Assembly: GCF_000514815.1 (NCBI RefSeq)
Contig: NZ_AZWQ01000018.1
Location: 163,968-227,967 of the forward strand
DNA from: Salinispora fenicalii
Lineage (GTDB): Bacteria; Actinomycetota; Actinomycetes; Mycobacteriales; Micromonosporaceae
Direction of reading: 5' to 3'
DNA: 64,000 nucleotides
Position numbers and translations under genes: made by a program. Of the stretch, positions 24,294 to 33,450 are shown piece by piece (position 1 is the stretch's first letter; every line of letters begins with the position of its first letter). The notes below the pieces were generated by a model that searched no databases, was not told the origin of the DNA, and saw only the letters and a program-made list of their open reading frames with translations.

Positions 24294-25439
24294 TCAACTC
24301 CGCGGGTGCGAGTTGAGTCGGGCCGCCTGTCGCGCGAGGTGGTCGCGCTCGGGGCGGCTCGGCGCCGAACGGGCGGCCTCGGCGTAGAGCCGGGCCGCGG
24401 CTACCGGGTCGCCCGCCCGCTCGTGCAGGTACGCCGCGACGGCGGCGTACCGGGGCAAGGCGGGGTCAAGTCCCGCCAGAGCGGCCATACCGGCCCGCGG
24501 GCCGTCGGCCTCCCCGAGCGCGACCGCCCGATTGAGCCGGGCCACCGGGCTGTCGGTGAGGCGCACCAGTTCGTCGTACCACTCGACGATCTGCCTCCAG
24601 TCGGTCTCCTCGACCGTCCGGGCGTCGGCGTGCAGTGCGGCGATGGCGGCCTGCGCCTGGAACTCTCCCAGCCGGTCGCGGGCGAGGGCCTTCTGAAGCA
24701 CCTCGACCCCCTCACCGATCAGGTGGCGGTCCCATCGGCCGCGGTCCTGCTCGGCGAGAGGCACCAGCCGGCCGTCCGGGCTGGTGCGCACCGGACGCCG
24801 GGCGTGGTGCAGCAGCATCAGCGCCAGCAGGCCCGCGACCTCCTCATGATCAATCTGGGCGGCCAGTTGACGAGTGAGCCGGATCGCTTCGGCGGCCAGG
24901 TCGACATCCCCGGAATAGCCCTCGTTGAAGACCAGATAGAGCACGCGCAACACCGTGGCGACATCACCGGGCTGGTTGAGTCGGACACCCGAGACCGTCC
25001 GCTTGGCCCGGCTGATCCGCTGGGCCATGGTCGCCTCCGACACGAGGTAGGCCCGCGCGATCTGCCGCGTGGTCAGACCGCCGACCGCGCGCAGCGTGAG
25101 CGCGACCGACGAGGCCGGTGTCAGAGCAGGGTGCGCGCAGAGGAAATACAGCTGCAGCGTGTCGTCCACCGCCTCGACCGGCCCGGGTACGGGCCCGCCC
25201 TCGACGCGGACCTCGCGCCGCCGCCGGGAGGTGTCAGCGCGGGCGGCGTCGAGGAACTTGCGCCAGGCCACGGTGATCAACCAGCCCCGGGGGTCCTGCG
25301 GCGGATTCGCCGGCCACCCGCGCACCGCCTCGACCAGGGCGTCCTGCACGGCATCCTCGGCCGACGCGAAATCCGCACCGCGCCGGACGAGAACCCCGAT
25401 CACCGCTGGTACGAGATCCCGCAGCAGTTCCCCGTTCAC
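24294..25439 (-). CDS. ECF42-type RNA polymerase sigma factor with TPR-like extension
   Basis: A 381-residue protein with a GTG start overlapping the DGPF gene stop (GTGA). Sigma region 2 (FASAEDAVQDALVEAVRGWP, PRGWLITVAWRKFLDAAR) and region 4 (GLTTRQIARAYLVSEATMAQRISRAKRTV) are followed by a conserved C-terminal half of about 220 residues: LYLVFNEGYSG, AIRLTRQLA, LLALMLLHHARRP, WDRHLIGEG, QAAIAALHADA, YAAVAAYLHERAGD. This is the DUF6596/TPR-like domain that defines ECF42. It is always paired with a DGPF protein, as here, and uses no classical anti-sigma factor. It is probably active in stress. Confidence 0.93.
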   Translation of the reverse strand: MNGELLRDLVPAVIGVLVRRGADFASAEDAVQDALVEAVRGWPANPPQDPRGWLITVAWRKFLDAARADTSRRRREVRVEGGPVPGPVEAVDDTLQLYFLCAHPALTPASSVALTLRAVGGLTTRQIARAYLVSEATMAQRISRAKRTVSGVRLNQPGDVATVLRVLYLVFNEGYSGDVDLAAEAIRLTRQLAAQIDHEEVAGLLALMLLHHARRPVRTSPDGRLVPLAEQDRGRWDRHLIGEGVEVLQKALARDRLGEFQAQAAIAALHADARTVEETDWRQIVEWYDELVRLTDSPVARLNRAVALGEADGPRAGMAALAGLDPALPRYAAVAAYLHERAGDPVAAARLYAEAARSAPSRPERDHLARQAARLNSHPRS

Positions 25440-25846
25440 TCCGCCATAGCCGCCGGCACGCCGTAAAACGGTCGGACCTCCAGCCATTCGTGGATCGGCT
25501 CACCGCCCGGCCCGGGGGCCGCCGACAGCTCCCCCGCCAGCTCCACCGCCCGGTCCCACGACTCCACGTCAATGACGTACCACCCGGCGATCAGGTCCTT
25601 GGTCTCGACGAACGGCCCGTCGGTCACCGGTGGCCGCCCCTCGCCGTCGTACCGCACGAACGCACCACCGGGCGATAGTGCCTGAGCGTCAACGAATTCG
25701 CCCGTCTCCTTCAGCCGCGCCCCGAAATCCTGCATGAACCGCATGTGCGCGTCGACCTCGTCCGGTGTCCACTGTTCCATCGGAGCCCGGTCCACGGCGG
25801 GCGCCGGGCCACCCCGGTAGTGCTTGAGCAGCAGATACTTGGCCAT
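25436..25846 (-). CDS. DGPF/YCII-related protein, partner of the ECF42 sigma factor
   Basis: A 136-residue protein started at MAKYLLLKHYRGG. It has the family core VDAHMRFMQDFGARLKETGEFVDAQALSPGG and the defining TDGPFVETKDLIAGWYVIDVESWDRAVELAGEL. It is the ECF42 target gene in known cases, and here it overlaps the sigma gene, so both are in one operon. The upstream 150 bases hold a tandem GCGGGCAGACTCC repeat. Confidence 0.92.
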   Translation of the reverse strand: MAKYLLLKHYRGGPAPAVDRAPMEQWTPDEVDAHMRFMQDFGARLKETGEFVDAQALSPGGAFVRYDGEGRPPVTDGPFVETKDLIAGWYVIDVESWDRAVELAGELSAAPGPGGEPIHEWLEVRPFYGVPAAMAE

Positions 25847-26024
25847 CAGCTTCTCCTGACGAAGCGACATCTCCGGCGGTAATTCCGCGCGGGAGGCGGG
25901 CAGACTCCGCGCGGGGGCGGGCAGACTCCACGTCCCCCGCGCGGAGACTACTGCGAATCGATCGATCAGGCCTTCTGCCGCACGGGACCGGCAAGAACTT
26001 CTTGCCGACCAGCCGACGGCCGGT

Positions 26025-27437
26025 TCACGCCGCCGGGCACCGCGCGCCGGGGGCGGGCAGCGTCACGTCAACGAGGTAACGGTCCACCACGGCCTTCGTG
26101 CAGTCGGTGCGCTGGTAGATGCCGTGGCCCCAGCCCTCGTACGTCACCAGGCGCCCATGCCGGCCAAGGTGCTGGGCGACGTTGGTGGCCCAGTTGTAGC
26201 CGGTACGGGGGTCGTGCAGGGCGTTGAGCAACAGCAACGGAGTACGGGTCCGCACCTGCGGTACGTGCGGGGGGTTCCGGACCGGCGACGGCCAGCCGAG
26301 GCAGGTCTGCACCGCCAGCAGCCCGCCGCCGTACCGGATATCCGGCCCGGCGGCCGCGGCCGCCCGGACCAGGCCGGCGTACTCGGTGTAGTCGCGGACC
26401 GGGGCGGGCCAATCCGCGCAGAAGGCGGCGAAGGAGAGGGGAAGATTCGGCTCGTCGGGCGGGCTGCCGGCCTCCATGTCACGCACGTCGACCGCCAGCT
26501 CCGACCAGTCCGGACCGGCAAGCAGCTTGAGCGCCACGGCGGTGACGTCGAAGGCGGTACGCGGCGCGTACTCACCCCGATCCGCCCGGGCCAGCACCTC
26601 GGCCCAGACCGCCCGCACGTCTCGACCGTGCAGCACGCACTCGGTTGAGCTGTCGCACCAGGAGACAAATTCGTCGAACGAGTCCTGCAGCGTGGCTGCC
26701 TGGGTGCGGACGAAGGAGCGCAGCCCCAGGCTGTGGTCGAACACGCCCTCCAGCACGACGGCCCGCGCCCGGTGCGGGTACTGCTCGGCGTACTGCTGGC
26801 CCAGCAGGGTGCCGTAGGAACTGCCGTGGAAGGAGATCTGTCGCTCGCCCAGTGCTCGCCGCAACGCCTCCAGATCGCGCACCGTGCTGAGCGTGTCGGC
26901 GTGGTCGAAGACCGGTGTGGTTGGCCGACACCGCTCCCAGAACGCCTGGTTGTAGGCCACCATGGCATCGAAGTCAGCCTGGCTGCCCAGCGGGACCGGC
27001 GGCTTGGGCAGCGTCGGGTCCGGGCTGCAGTCCGGTGCGGCGCTGCGGGCCACCGTCCGTGGGTCGAAGCTGACCACGTCGAACCGGTCGAGCAACTCCT
27101 CGCTGAACCGATATCCCTCGAGGATCCGGCGCACTCCAGAGTCTCCGGGGCCGCCCGGCCCGAACACCAGCGTGCCCACCCGTTGCGCCTGCTCCCGCGC
27201 GGGCCGACGCGCCACGGAGAGCTCGAAGGTCGGGCCGTGCGGGCGGGACCAGTCCACCGGCAGGCGGAGCTGGGCGCACTCCACCGTGCCGTCCGGGGCG
27301 GGCGCTGGTAACTCGTCCTGGCATTCGCCCCAGGACAGGGTGGGTGGCACGGGGGGCGGGTCGGCCCGGGCCGGCGCGGACACTCCTGCGACCAGGGTGA
27401 GCGCGGCGACGGCGGTGGTCAGGGTACGGCTGGGCAT
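26025..27437 (-). CDS. Secreted tripeptidyl aminopeptidase-type hydrolase
   Basis: A 470-residue protein with a signal peptide (MPSRTLTTAVAALTLVAGV..ARA). It has the SlpD/TAP pattern: LVFGPGGPGDSGV (oxyanion), SFDPRTVARS, nucleophile FHGSSYGTLLGQQYAEQYP, and the C-terminal TAP-like domain LLLLNALHDPRTGY (Asp) and YEGWGHGIYQRTDCTKAVVDRYL (His). Such enzymes release tripeptides from the N-terminus of secreted proteins in the medium. It has four to six Cys for disulfides. The ribosome site GGAGG is 5 bases from ATG. Confidence 0.9.
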   Translation of the reverse strand: MPSRTLTTAVAALTLVAGVSAPARADPPPVPPTLSWGECQDELPAPAPDGTVECAQLRLPVDWSRPHGPTFELSVARRPAREQAQRVGTLVFGPGGPGDSGVRRILEGYRFSEELLDRFDVVSFDPRTVARSAAPDCSPDPTLPKPPVPLGSQADFDAMVAYNQAFWERCRPTTPVFDHADTLSTVRDLEALRRALGERQISFHGSSYGTLLGQQYAEQYPHRARAVVLEGVFDHSLGLRSFVRTQAATLQDSFDEFVSWCDSSTECVLHGRDVRAVWAEVLARADRGEYAPRTAFDVTAVALKLLAGPDWSELAVDVRDMEAGSPPDEPNLPLSFAAFCADWPAPVRDYTEYAGLVRAAAAAGPDIRYGGGLLAVQTCLGWPSPVRNPPHVPQVRTRTPLLLLNALHDPRTGYNWATNVAQHLGRHGRLVTYEGWGHGIYQRTDCTKAVVDRYLVDVTLPAPGARCPAA

Positions 27438-27586
27438 GGCGCCTCCTTCAGAACTACCATGCCGTCCAAATTAGACAGCAAAATCACCCTCGACTATGGG
27501 TGTAGCTCCGGATAGGACCCGGAGCCGCACCCCTTAGGGTCACCCCGCTCCGGCGGCCCGCATGCCGCGCGGAAGCCGGTTGGCCG

Positions 27587-30268
27587 CTACGGCTCCAGGG
27601 TGAGCGTTTGCGCCGCCTCCGCCTCGATGCTGGCGCGCTCCCAGCGCATCGGCAGGGTTTCCCCGGTACGCCACAGCTCCAGCTGGTCGTCGTAGTTGCG
27701 GTGGAAGGCATGCCCGGAGTTGCCGGTCAGCTGAATCCACCGGGAGGCGTCCAGGTCCGCCAGGTCAACGATCATCCGCATGGACGGAACGGCCTTGACC
27801 TCGTACCCGTCGGCGGCGTCCCAGCTGGTGGCGTTGACGATCGAGCCGCCGCCCGAGACGCCGATCGGGTCCGCGTTGAAGAGCCACTCGATGATCCCCA
27901 CACCCGAGGTGCCGAAGGACTGGTTCCGCACGGTCAACGTGTGCATCCGGCCCCAGCGCCAGTCGGCCGGCTCGTCGCCCTGGTCCCGGGAGAGCTCGTT
28001 GGCCGCCGCTTCGGCCGCCGCGCGCAGCAGGTCGTCCCGGCCCTCGACAGCCTCGGTCTCCGACCGGTCCCACCACGGCGAATCGGGCTGGCGGAGCAGA
28101 CCCCGCACCACCTCGAACGACTGGTCGTTGCCGTCGAGCCGGTAGTCCGCGGGCAGTTCGTCGAAGGTCGCCAGAAGCAGGTGCCGCCAGACGGCGTTGT
28201 AGTACGCCGCGGCGGCGGAACGGCGCCCGTCCTCGGTGCCCGACTCTCCCTCCGCCGGCTGCTGGTAGTCCCACTCCGTCCACAGGTCGGTGGCGGACCG
28301 GACCAGGCCCGAGGCATCGGCGGCAACAGCCGCCTTGACCGCCGGGACGAGCGTCGGCGCGAAGCCGTTGCGGTTGTCGAACTGCATGGCCTGCACGTCC
28401 GCGACGGTGATCTCACCGGCATTCCGGGCCGAGGTGATCAGCTCATAGATGCGCTGGCTGCGGTAGCCGTAATCCCAGTCGTTGGTGAGCAGGTGCGGGT
28501 ACGAGGGGCCGATGACGGCCTGGTTGGCGGAGACCAAGTAGCCGTCGGGCGGGTTGAGAACGCTCGGCAACTCCGCGAAGGGAATGAAACCCTGCCAGTC
28601 GTACGCCGAGTCCCACCCGGGTGCCATCCACCGTCCGTCTCCCTTGCCCCGCACCGGGATCTGGCCGGGGGCCTGGTAGCCGATGTTGCCGTCGATGTCG
28701 GCGTAGACGAGGTTCTGCGCGGGCACCTCGAACAGTGCCGCCGCGGCGCGGAAGTCGGTCCAGTTCGTCGCGGTGTTCAGCTTGAAGATGGCGTCGGCGG
28801 TCCGGCCCGGCACAAGCGCGGTCCAGCTCAGCGCGATGGCGTAGCCGTCACGCTGCTCGTCGTCGGTGGTCGCCGACTCGTCCGGGCGCGGTTCCGGGGT
28901 GGCGGCGACCGACACCGGCGAGCCCGCCGGGTCGACCGGCGGGTTTAGGCCGATCTCGCGCAGTTCGGCCGACGCGTCGGAGAGCAGGGGGCCGTGCCCG
29001 GAGGCCCGTACGGTGATGGATACGTCCTCGCCACCGGCGACCTTGATGGTCTCGGTGCGGGTCTCCAGCGGCTGCCACTCTCCGTCGACCTGTACCCGGT
29101 CGCCGTCCACCCGCTCCAGGTAGAGGTCGTTCACATCCGGCTTCATGTTGGTGAAGCCCCAGGCGATGCGGGCGTTGTGCCCGATGACCACGCCCGGTAT
29201 GCCGGAGAAGCTGAAGCCGGAGACGTTGATGTCGCACTCGCAGTGCAGCCCGTTCTGGTACCAGATGCTCGGCATGCTGGGGCCGAGGTGCGGGTCATTG
29301 GCGAGGATCGGCTTCCCGGTGTCGGTCAGGTCGCCGCCAATGACCCACGAGTTGGAGCCGATGCCCCGACCGGCGCCCAACATGGTCGGCAGCCGGGAGA
29401 GCCCGCCGGCCAGCGCGGTGACCATCTCCGTACCCCCGCCCGCTCCGGCGGTCTCGGTCCCGGCGGTCCCGGTCCCGGCGGGATCCGGGCTGTCAACCGG
29501 GTCCGGGGCGGCCGGGCTGGCCTCCTGATCAAAGGCACCAGCCACGACGTCTCCATCGACGACGATCGGCTTGTGTCGATCGAAGGGGTACGCCGGATAC
29601 AACTCCTCGACCTGCGGACGGGTCAGCCCCTCGGCGAGCAGCGCCGCCCGGGTGATCTCGTCTTTCATGTTGCCCCGTAGGTCCCACGCCATCGCCTTCA
29701 GCCAGGCCAGGCTGTCCACCGGGTGCCACGCCTCGATCTCATAGCCCGAGTTCTGCAGGCCGAGTACGGCGTACTCCAGACTCGCCCGGCCCCCGTCGTT
29801 CTCGGCGAGCCAGGCGTTCACCCCGTCGGCGTACACCTGCAGGTAGCGCTTGGTTTCCGTGCCGAGGAGGTCCCACTCCTGTTCGGCGACCCGACGCCAC
29901 CCCATCGTCCGGAGGTAGACGTCGGTCTCCACCTGGCTCTCGCCGAAGAGTTCGGCGAGCCGGCCCGCGGTGAGATGGCGACGGAAGTCCATCTCCCAGA
30001 ACCGATCCTGCGCGTGGAGGTAGCCCTGGGCACGGAACAGGTCCTCGGCGGTCTCCGCGTACACCTGCGGGATGCCGCGCTCGTCGCGGTGCACGGTGAC
30101 CGGTGCGGTGAGCGCGGGCAGCCGAAGCGCGCCGTCGTGCTGTGGGAACGCTCGCCGCACCGTCCAGACGGCGGCGAGGGTGAGCACGAGAGCCAGTGCG
30201 GTGAGGACCGCCACGGTCCAGAGCGCGACCTTACGCACCCGGGGCGAAAAAATACGTGCAGGATTCAC
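27587..30268 (-). CDS. Penicillin acylase-family Ntn hydrolase
   Basis: An 893-residue precursor. An N-terminal membrane segment (about 13-35) is followed by the alpha chain ending near residue 304 and a beta chain that starts with the catalytic Ser305 in GIG-SNSWVIGG. The neighbouring Asn and the later NxxxG motifs of the family are visible. The AcyII/quorum-quenching type and the penicillin G type share these features. The Pro/Ala/Gly-rich 250-280 segment is the spacer removed on maturation. It acts outside the membrane on N-acyl compounds. The start at MNPARIFSP has GGAATCC only; no better one is seen. Confidence 0.9.
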   Translation of the reverse strand: MNPARIFSPRVRKVALWTVAVLTALALVLTLAAVWTVRRAFPQHDGALRLPALTAPVTVHRDERGIPQVYAETAEDLFRAQGYLHAQDRFWEMDFRRHLTAGRLAELFGESQVETDVYLRTMGWRRVAEQEWDLLGTETKRYLQVYADGVNAWLAENDGGRASLEYAVLGLQNSGYEIEAWHPVDSLAWLKAMAWDLRGNMKDEITRAALLAEGLTRPQVEELYPAYPFDRHKPIVVDGDVVAGAFDQEASPAAPDPVDSPDPAGTGTAGTETAGAGGGTEMVTALAGGLSRLPTMLGAGRGIGSNSWVIGGDLTDTGKPILANDPHLGPSMPSIWYQNGLHCECDINVSGFSFSGIPGVVIGHNARIAWGFTNMKPDVNDLYLERVDGDRVQVDGEWQPLETRTETIKVAGGEDVSITVRASGHGPLLSDASAELREIGLNPPVDPAGSPVSVAATPEPRPDESATTDDEQRDGYAIALSWTALVPGRTADAIFKLNTATNWTDFRAAAALFEVPAQNLVYADIDGNIGYQAPGQIPVRGKGDGRWMAPGWDSAYDWQGFIPFAELPSVLNPPDGYLVSANQAVIGPSYPHLLTNDWDYGYRSQRIYELITSARNAGEITVADVQAMQFDNRNGFAPTLVPAVKAAVAADASGLVRSATDLWTEWDYQQPAEGESGTEDGRRSAAAAYYNAVWRHLLLATFDELPADYRLDGNDQSFEVVRGLLRQPDSPWWDRSETEAVEGRDDLLRAAAEAAANELSRDQGDEPADWRWGRMHTLTVRNQSFGTSGVGIIEWLFNADPIGVSGGGSIVNATSWDAADGYEVKAVPSMRMIVDLADLDASRWIQLTGNSGHAFHRNYDDQLELWRTGETLPMRWERASIEAEAAQTLTLEP

Positions 30269-30380
30269 ACCGGAATCCTAAGGGTTTAGCGACCCATGCG
30301 GTGATCTTGAATACTTGAGTAACGTACCCGGGGCACCGGAAGGGCTACCCATTGGCGTGACCGAATGGCGGAAGAAACTG

Positions 30381-30680
30381 ATGAATCCGACGATCGCCCT
30401 TCTCCCCAGCGCACTGCTCGGACCCGCCGTCTGGCAGCCGGTGCGGGATCAACTCCGCGCCGCCGGCCGAGACGTCATCGTCACCGGGGAGCAGACAGCG
30501 AGCGGAACCACCGTGGAGAAGGACGCGATCCTCCCGCCTCAGCAGGGGACCACCCCGGTGGCACCGCAGGGCCTCCGGGAAATGCTGCACACCCGCACCG
30601 GGCGGGACGGCAAGCTGCCGGTCTGGACCTCCTGGTGGCCACCGGAGGAGGTCGCCGCCGCGATCGCCCGGCTGCTCTGA
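30381..30680 (+). pseudogene. Internally deleted alpha/beta hydrolase remnant
   Basis: A 99-residue frame. The first 36 residues (MNPTIALLPSALLGPAVWQP, then VRDQLRAAGRDVIV) are the start of an alpha/beta hydrolase. The end (TRTGRDGKLPVWTSWWPPEE) looks like a later segment of the same family. The nucleophile elbow and acid between them are missing, so a large in-frame deletion is likely. Confidence 0.5.
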
Positions 30681-30730
30681 TCAGCACCGGCACCGACCTG
30701 CCGCCTCGAATCACGATCTCGCCGACCGCG

Positions 30731-32770
30731 TCACGGTGCGCTCTTGGCGGCGGCAGCGGTCTGGCGGGGCAGCGGCGCGGGGGTGTCGTAGCCGGCGGCC
30801 TGCAGGGTGAACAACTCGGCGTACCGACCGCCGGCGGCGAGCAGGTCGTCATGGTTGCCGGCTTCGACGAGCCGACCGTGGTGCAGGACGTAGATGCGAT
30901 CCGCGTGGCGGACGTTGGCCAGCCGGTGGGTGATCAGGATGGTGATCCCGTGGCCCTGCCGGTCGCGGATGGCCTGGAACAGGGCGTCCTCCGCCCGCGG
31001 GTCGAGCGCCGAGGAGGGCTCGTCCATGATGAGCAGGTCGGCGTCGCGCAGGAAGCCCCGGGCGGCCGTGATGCGTTGCCACTGCCCACCAGAGAGGTCC
31101 TGCCCGCCGGCGAAGGTCCGGTCGAGCAGGGTCTCGTAGCCGTGCGGCAGCTCTTTAATCATGTTGTGGGCGACGGCACGGCTGGCGGCGGCCTCGATGC
31201 GGTCGGACTGCGGGGTGGTGGTGAGGTCGCCGATGGCGATGTTCGTGGCGGCGGTGAACGGCCACTTGTGGTATTCCTGCGTCACCACCGCGATCCGGGC
31301 CCGTAACGCGTCGGTGTCCCAGTCGTCGGTGGGCCGTCCGTTGTAGCGGATGGTCCCGCCGGTGGGCGTCCGCAGGGTGGCGATCATCGTGGCGAGGGTG
31401 GACTTGCCAGAGCCGTTCTCCCCCACGAACGCCACCGTCTGCCCCGCCGCGATACTCAGGCTGACCTGGTCAACGGCGGCGGTGTCCCGGTCGGGGTAGC
31501 GCAGGCTGACCGCATCCACCGCGACCGCCCGCAACCGCTGCGGCACCGAGCGGCCGGCGTCGCCGGTACGCGGCTCGGGCAGGCAGTCAGCGTCACCGGT
31601 ACGCGGCTCGGGCAGGTAGTCAGCGGCGCGGGTCATGAAGCCGGTGTAGTCGCGGAAGTGCTGGCCCTCGGTGTAGGCGCGGTCCATCTGGAAGGTGACC
31701 ACCGCCAGGGATCGCTGCGCGGACTGCACGGCGATGACGCCGGTAGCCGCGGCGGCGAGGGGAATGTGCCCTTCGACCAGCAGGAAGCCGAGCAGCACGT
31801 AGACCACGGCGGTGGCGATCCCACCGATCATCGCGCCGACGGTGGTGGTCGTGGTGACCCGGCGGGCCAGGGCGAGCTGAATCCCGGTCTCGACCCCCAT
31901 CACCCGGTCGTACTGGTCGAGCAGGAAGGACCGCAGCCCATAGCTGCGCAGCTCGGGGGCGGAGTCACGTTCGGCCATCAACCGGTGCAGCAGCCACAAC
32001 CGCCGCCGCCGCACCGACCCCGCCGCGTACGTCTGATAGCGCAGGTGCCCGGCGCGCAGCGACGCCCAGCCGTTCGGCACCGTGGCCACCAGCAGGGCAA
32101 CCAGCAGCAGCGGGTGGATCACCACGACGGCGACGGCGACGGCGAGCACGCCGGTGAGGCCGGCGAGCAGGTTCACCGACGCCTGCACCAGACCGGTGGT
32201 GGAGTCCGCGCCCCGGGAGGCCCGCTCCATGTCGTCGGCGAAGGCGTCCGCGTCGAACGCCTCCAACCGGACGGCCGTGGTCACCTCGAACAGGCCCCGT
32301 TCCACCTCCCGGTCGACCTTCGGGCTCAGGCCGTTCTGGGCGTACCCCATCGCGGTGGCCATGCTGGCGCGCAACGCGGTCACCGCCGCGAGGGCGACCA
32401 GGGCGGGCAGCGCGGCGAGCACCTTGTCGGCGGTCGGGCCCCCGGCGAACAACTCCACCAGCACCCGCTGCGCGGCGAGGAGCCCGAAGGCGGCCAGCAC
32501 TCCGGCGCCCACCGTGGTGGCCGCCACGATCGAGGTGCGGAGCCGGTCGGCCCGCCAGCTGACGGCCAGCGCCGCGCCCACCAGTCGGGGCAGCTCGGAG
32601 AAGACCGCGAAGAGACCGGCCTGCGCCCGCGCTCGTACCCCGGTCTCCCACCACATCTGGCGGAGCTCCGGTAAGGCCGGGCCCCGCACACCCTCGGCAT
32701 CGGGACACGAGTCTCGCTGGGTCGGCTTGGGCTGATCGGACGCGCGATCGGGCAGGCTGGTTGTCGGCAT
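30731..32770 (-). CDS. ABC transporter, fused permease and ATPase (exporter type)
   Basis: A 679-residue half transporter started at MPTTSLPDR. Six membrane segments lie in about residues 65-370. The ATPase has Walker A FVGENGSGKSTLA, signature DLSGGQWQRITAARGF, Walker B LLIMDEPSSALDP and His LITHRLANVRHADRIYVL. It would work as a homodimer. The linker holds a duplicated YLPEPRTGDADCLPEPRTGD, encoded by a 27-base direct repeat (about 31561-31622). Homologues often export lantibiotic or NRPS products, but no such gene is adjacent. Confidence 0.88.
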   Translation of the reverse strand: MPTTSLPDRASDQPKPTQRDSCPDAEGVRGPALPELRQMWWETGVRARAQAGLFAVFSELPRLVGAALAVSWRADRLRTSIVAATTVGAGVLAAFGLLAAQRVLVELFAGGPTADKVLAALPALVALAAVTALRASMATAMGYAQNGLSPKVDREVERGLFEVTTAVRLEAFDADAFADDMERASRGADSTTGLVQASVNLLAGLTGVLAVAVAVVVIHPLLLVALLVATVPNGWASLRAGHLRYQTYAAGSVRRRRLWLLHRLMAERDSAPELRSYGLRSFLLDQYDRVMGVETGIQLALARRVTTTTTVGAMIGGIATAVVYVLLGFLLVEGHIPLAAAATGVIAVQSAQRSLAVVTFQMDRAYTEGQHFRDYTGFMTRAADYLPEPRTGDADCLPEPRTGDAGRSVPQRLRAVAVDAVSLRYPDRDTAAVDQVSLSIAAGQTVAFVGENGSGKSTLATMIATLRTPTGGTIRYNGRPTDDWDTDALRARIAVVTQEYHKWPFTAATNIAIGDLTTTPQSDRIEAAASRAVAHNMIKELPHGYETLLDRTFAGGQDLSGGQWQRITAARGFLRDADLLIMDEPSSALDPRAEDALFQAIRDRQGHGITILITHRLANVRHADRIYVLHHGRLVEAGNHDDLLAAGGRYAELFTLQAAGYDTPAPLPRQTAAAAKSAP

Positions 32771-32946
32771 GCGGGAAACGTAGGTCCGGCCAGGAGGACA
32801 CGCCCGCAGCACCGCGCGCCAACAATGTCGGCAGCCGCGACACCGATTCCGACATCACCCGAACGCGTCGGCGGCGGCGGACGGAAGTGTCACCGCCGAC
32901 AGCTACGGTGTTCGCTCATCGTGACCGCGACCCGGGGGTGGCAGCG

Positions 32947-33450
32947 ATGCGCGACACCGACGACACCAGGTCCGCCCGTCGCGCCCTCGGCCGTCGCCTC
33001 GCCGAGCTGCGCCGGGCCGCCGGGCAGACCCAGCACGGTCTCGCTCGACTGGTCCAATACGGACGCAGCTCCGTGGCGAACACCGAGACCGGTCGCCAGC
33101 ACCCGGAACGGCCCTTCTGGACCCGCTGTGACGAGGCGCTGCGCACCGGCGGGGTGCTCACCGCCGAATATGACCGCATCGCCAGCCGGGAGCACCGCCA
33201 CCGCGCGGTCCCGCCGCGCGGTGGCGGTGCCGCCCCGACCAGCGGCCCCCCAGCCACGTGGCGGGAGACCGTGGACGGCACCGAAGGCTATTCACCGGCC
33301 GCTCTCGTGGACCGGCTCTGTCTCCTACGCCACGATGTGGACCGCGCGATCATCGCGCTGACCTGGCTCGGCTACCACCCCACCGCGACGATCAACCACT
33401 CCGGGTCGCCCGCGGAGATGAACGAGGACTGGTCCGCGACATCGTCGTAG
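32947..33450 (+). CDS. Helix-turn-helix protein, possibly 3' truncated
   Basis: A 167-residue protein started at MRDTDDTRSARRAL. The N-terminal Xre-type HTH reads LAELRRAAGQTQHGLARLVQYGRSSVANTETGRQ. The C-terminal half, AALVDRLCLLRHDVDRAIIALTWLGYHPTA, is helical. The last 26 codons run through the 3' end of the convergent GH64 gene (overlap 33372-33450), so its native end was probably lost. The sequence just before it (32897-32942) recurs at 53515-53560. Confidence 0.65.
   Translation: MRDTDDTRSARRALGRRLAELRRAAGQTQHGLARLVQYGRSSVANTETGRQHPERPFWTRCDEALRTGGVLTAEYDRIASREHRHRAVPPRGGGAAPTSGPPATWRETVDGTEGYSPAALVDRLCLLRHDVDRAIIALTWLGYHPTATINHSGSPAEMNEDWSATSS

Noticed and set aside
31658..32674. Plus-strand frame of 338 codons, His/Gly/Gln-rich
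   Set aside because: Antisense of the ABC exporter; no start signal.
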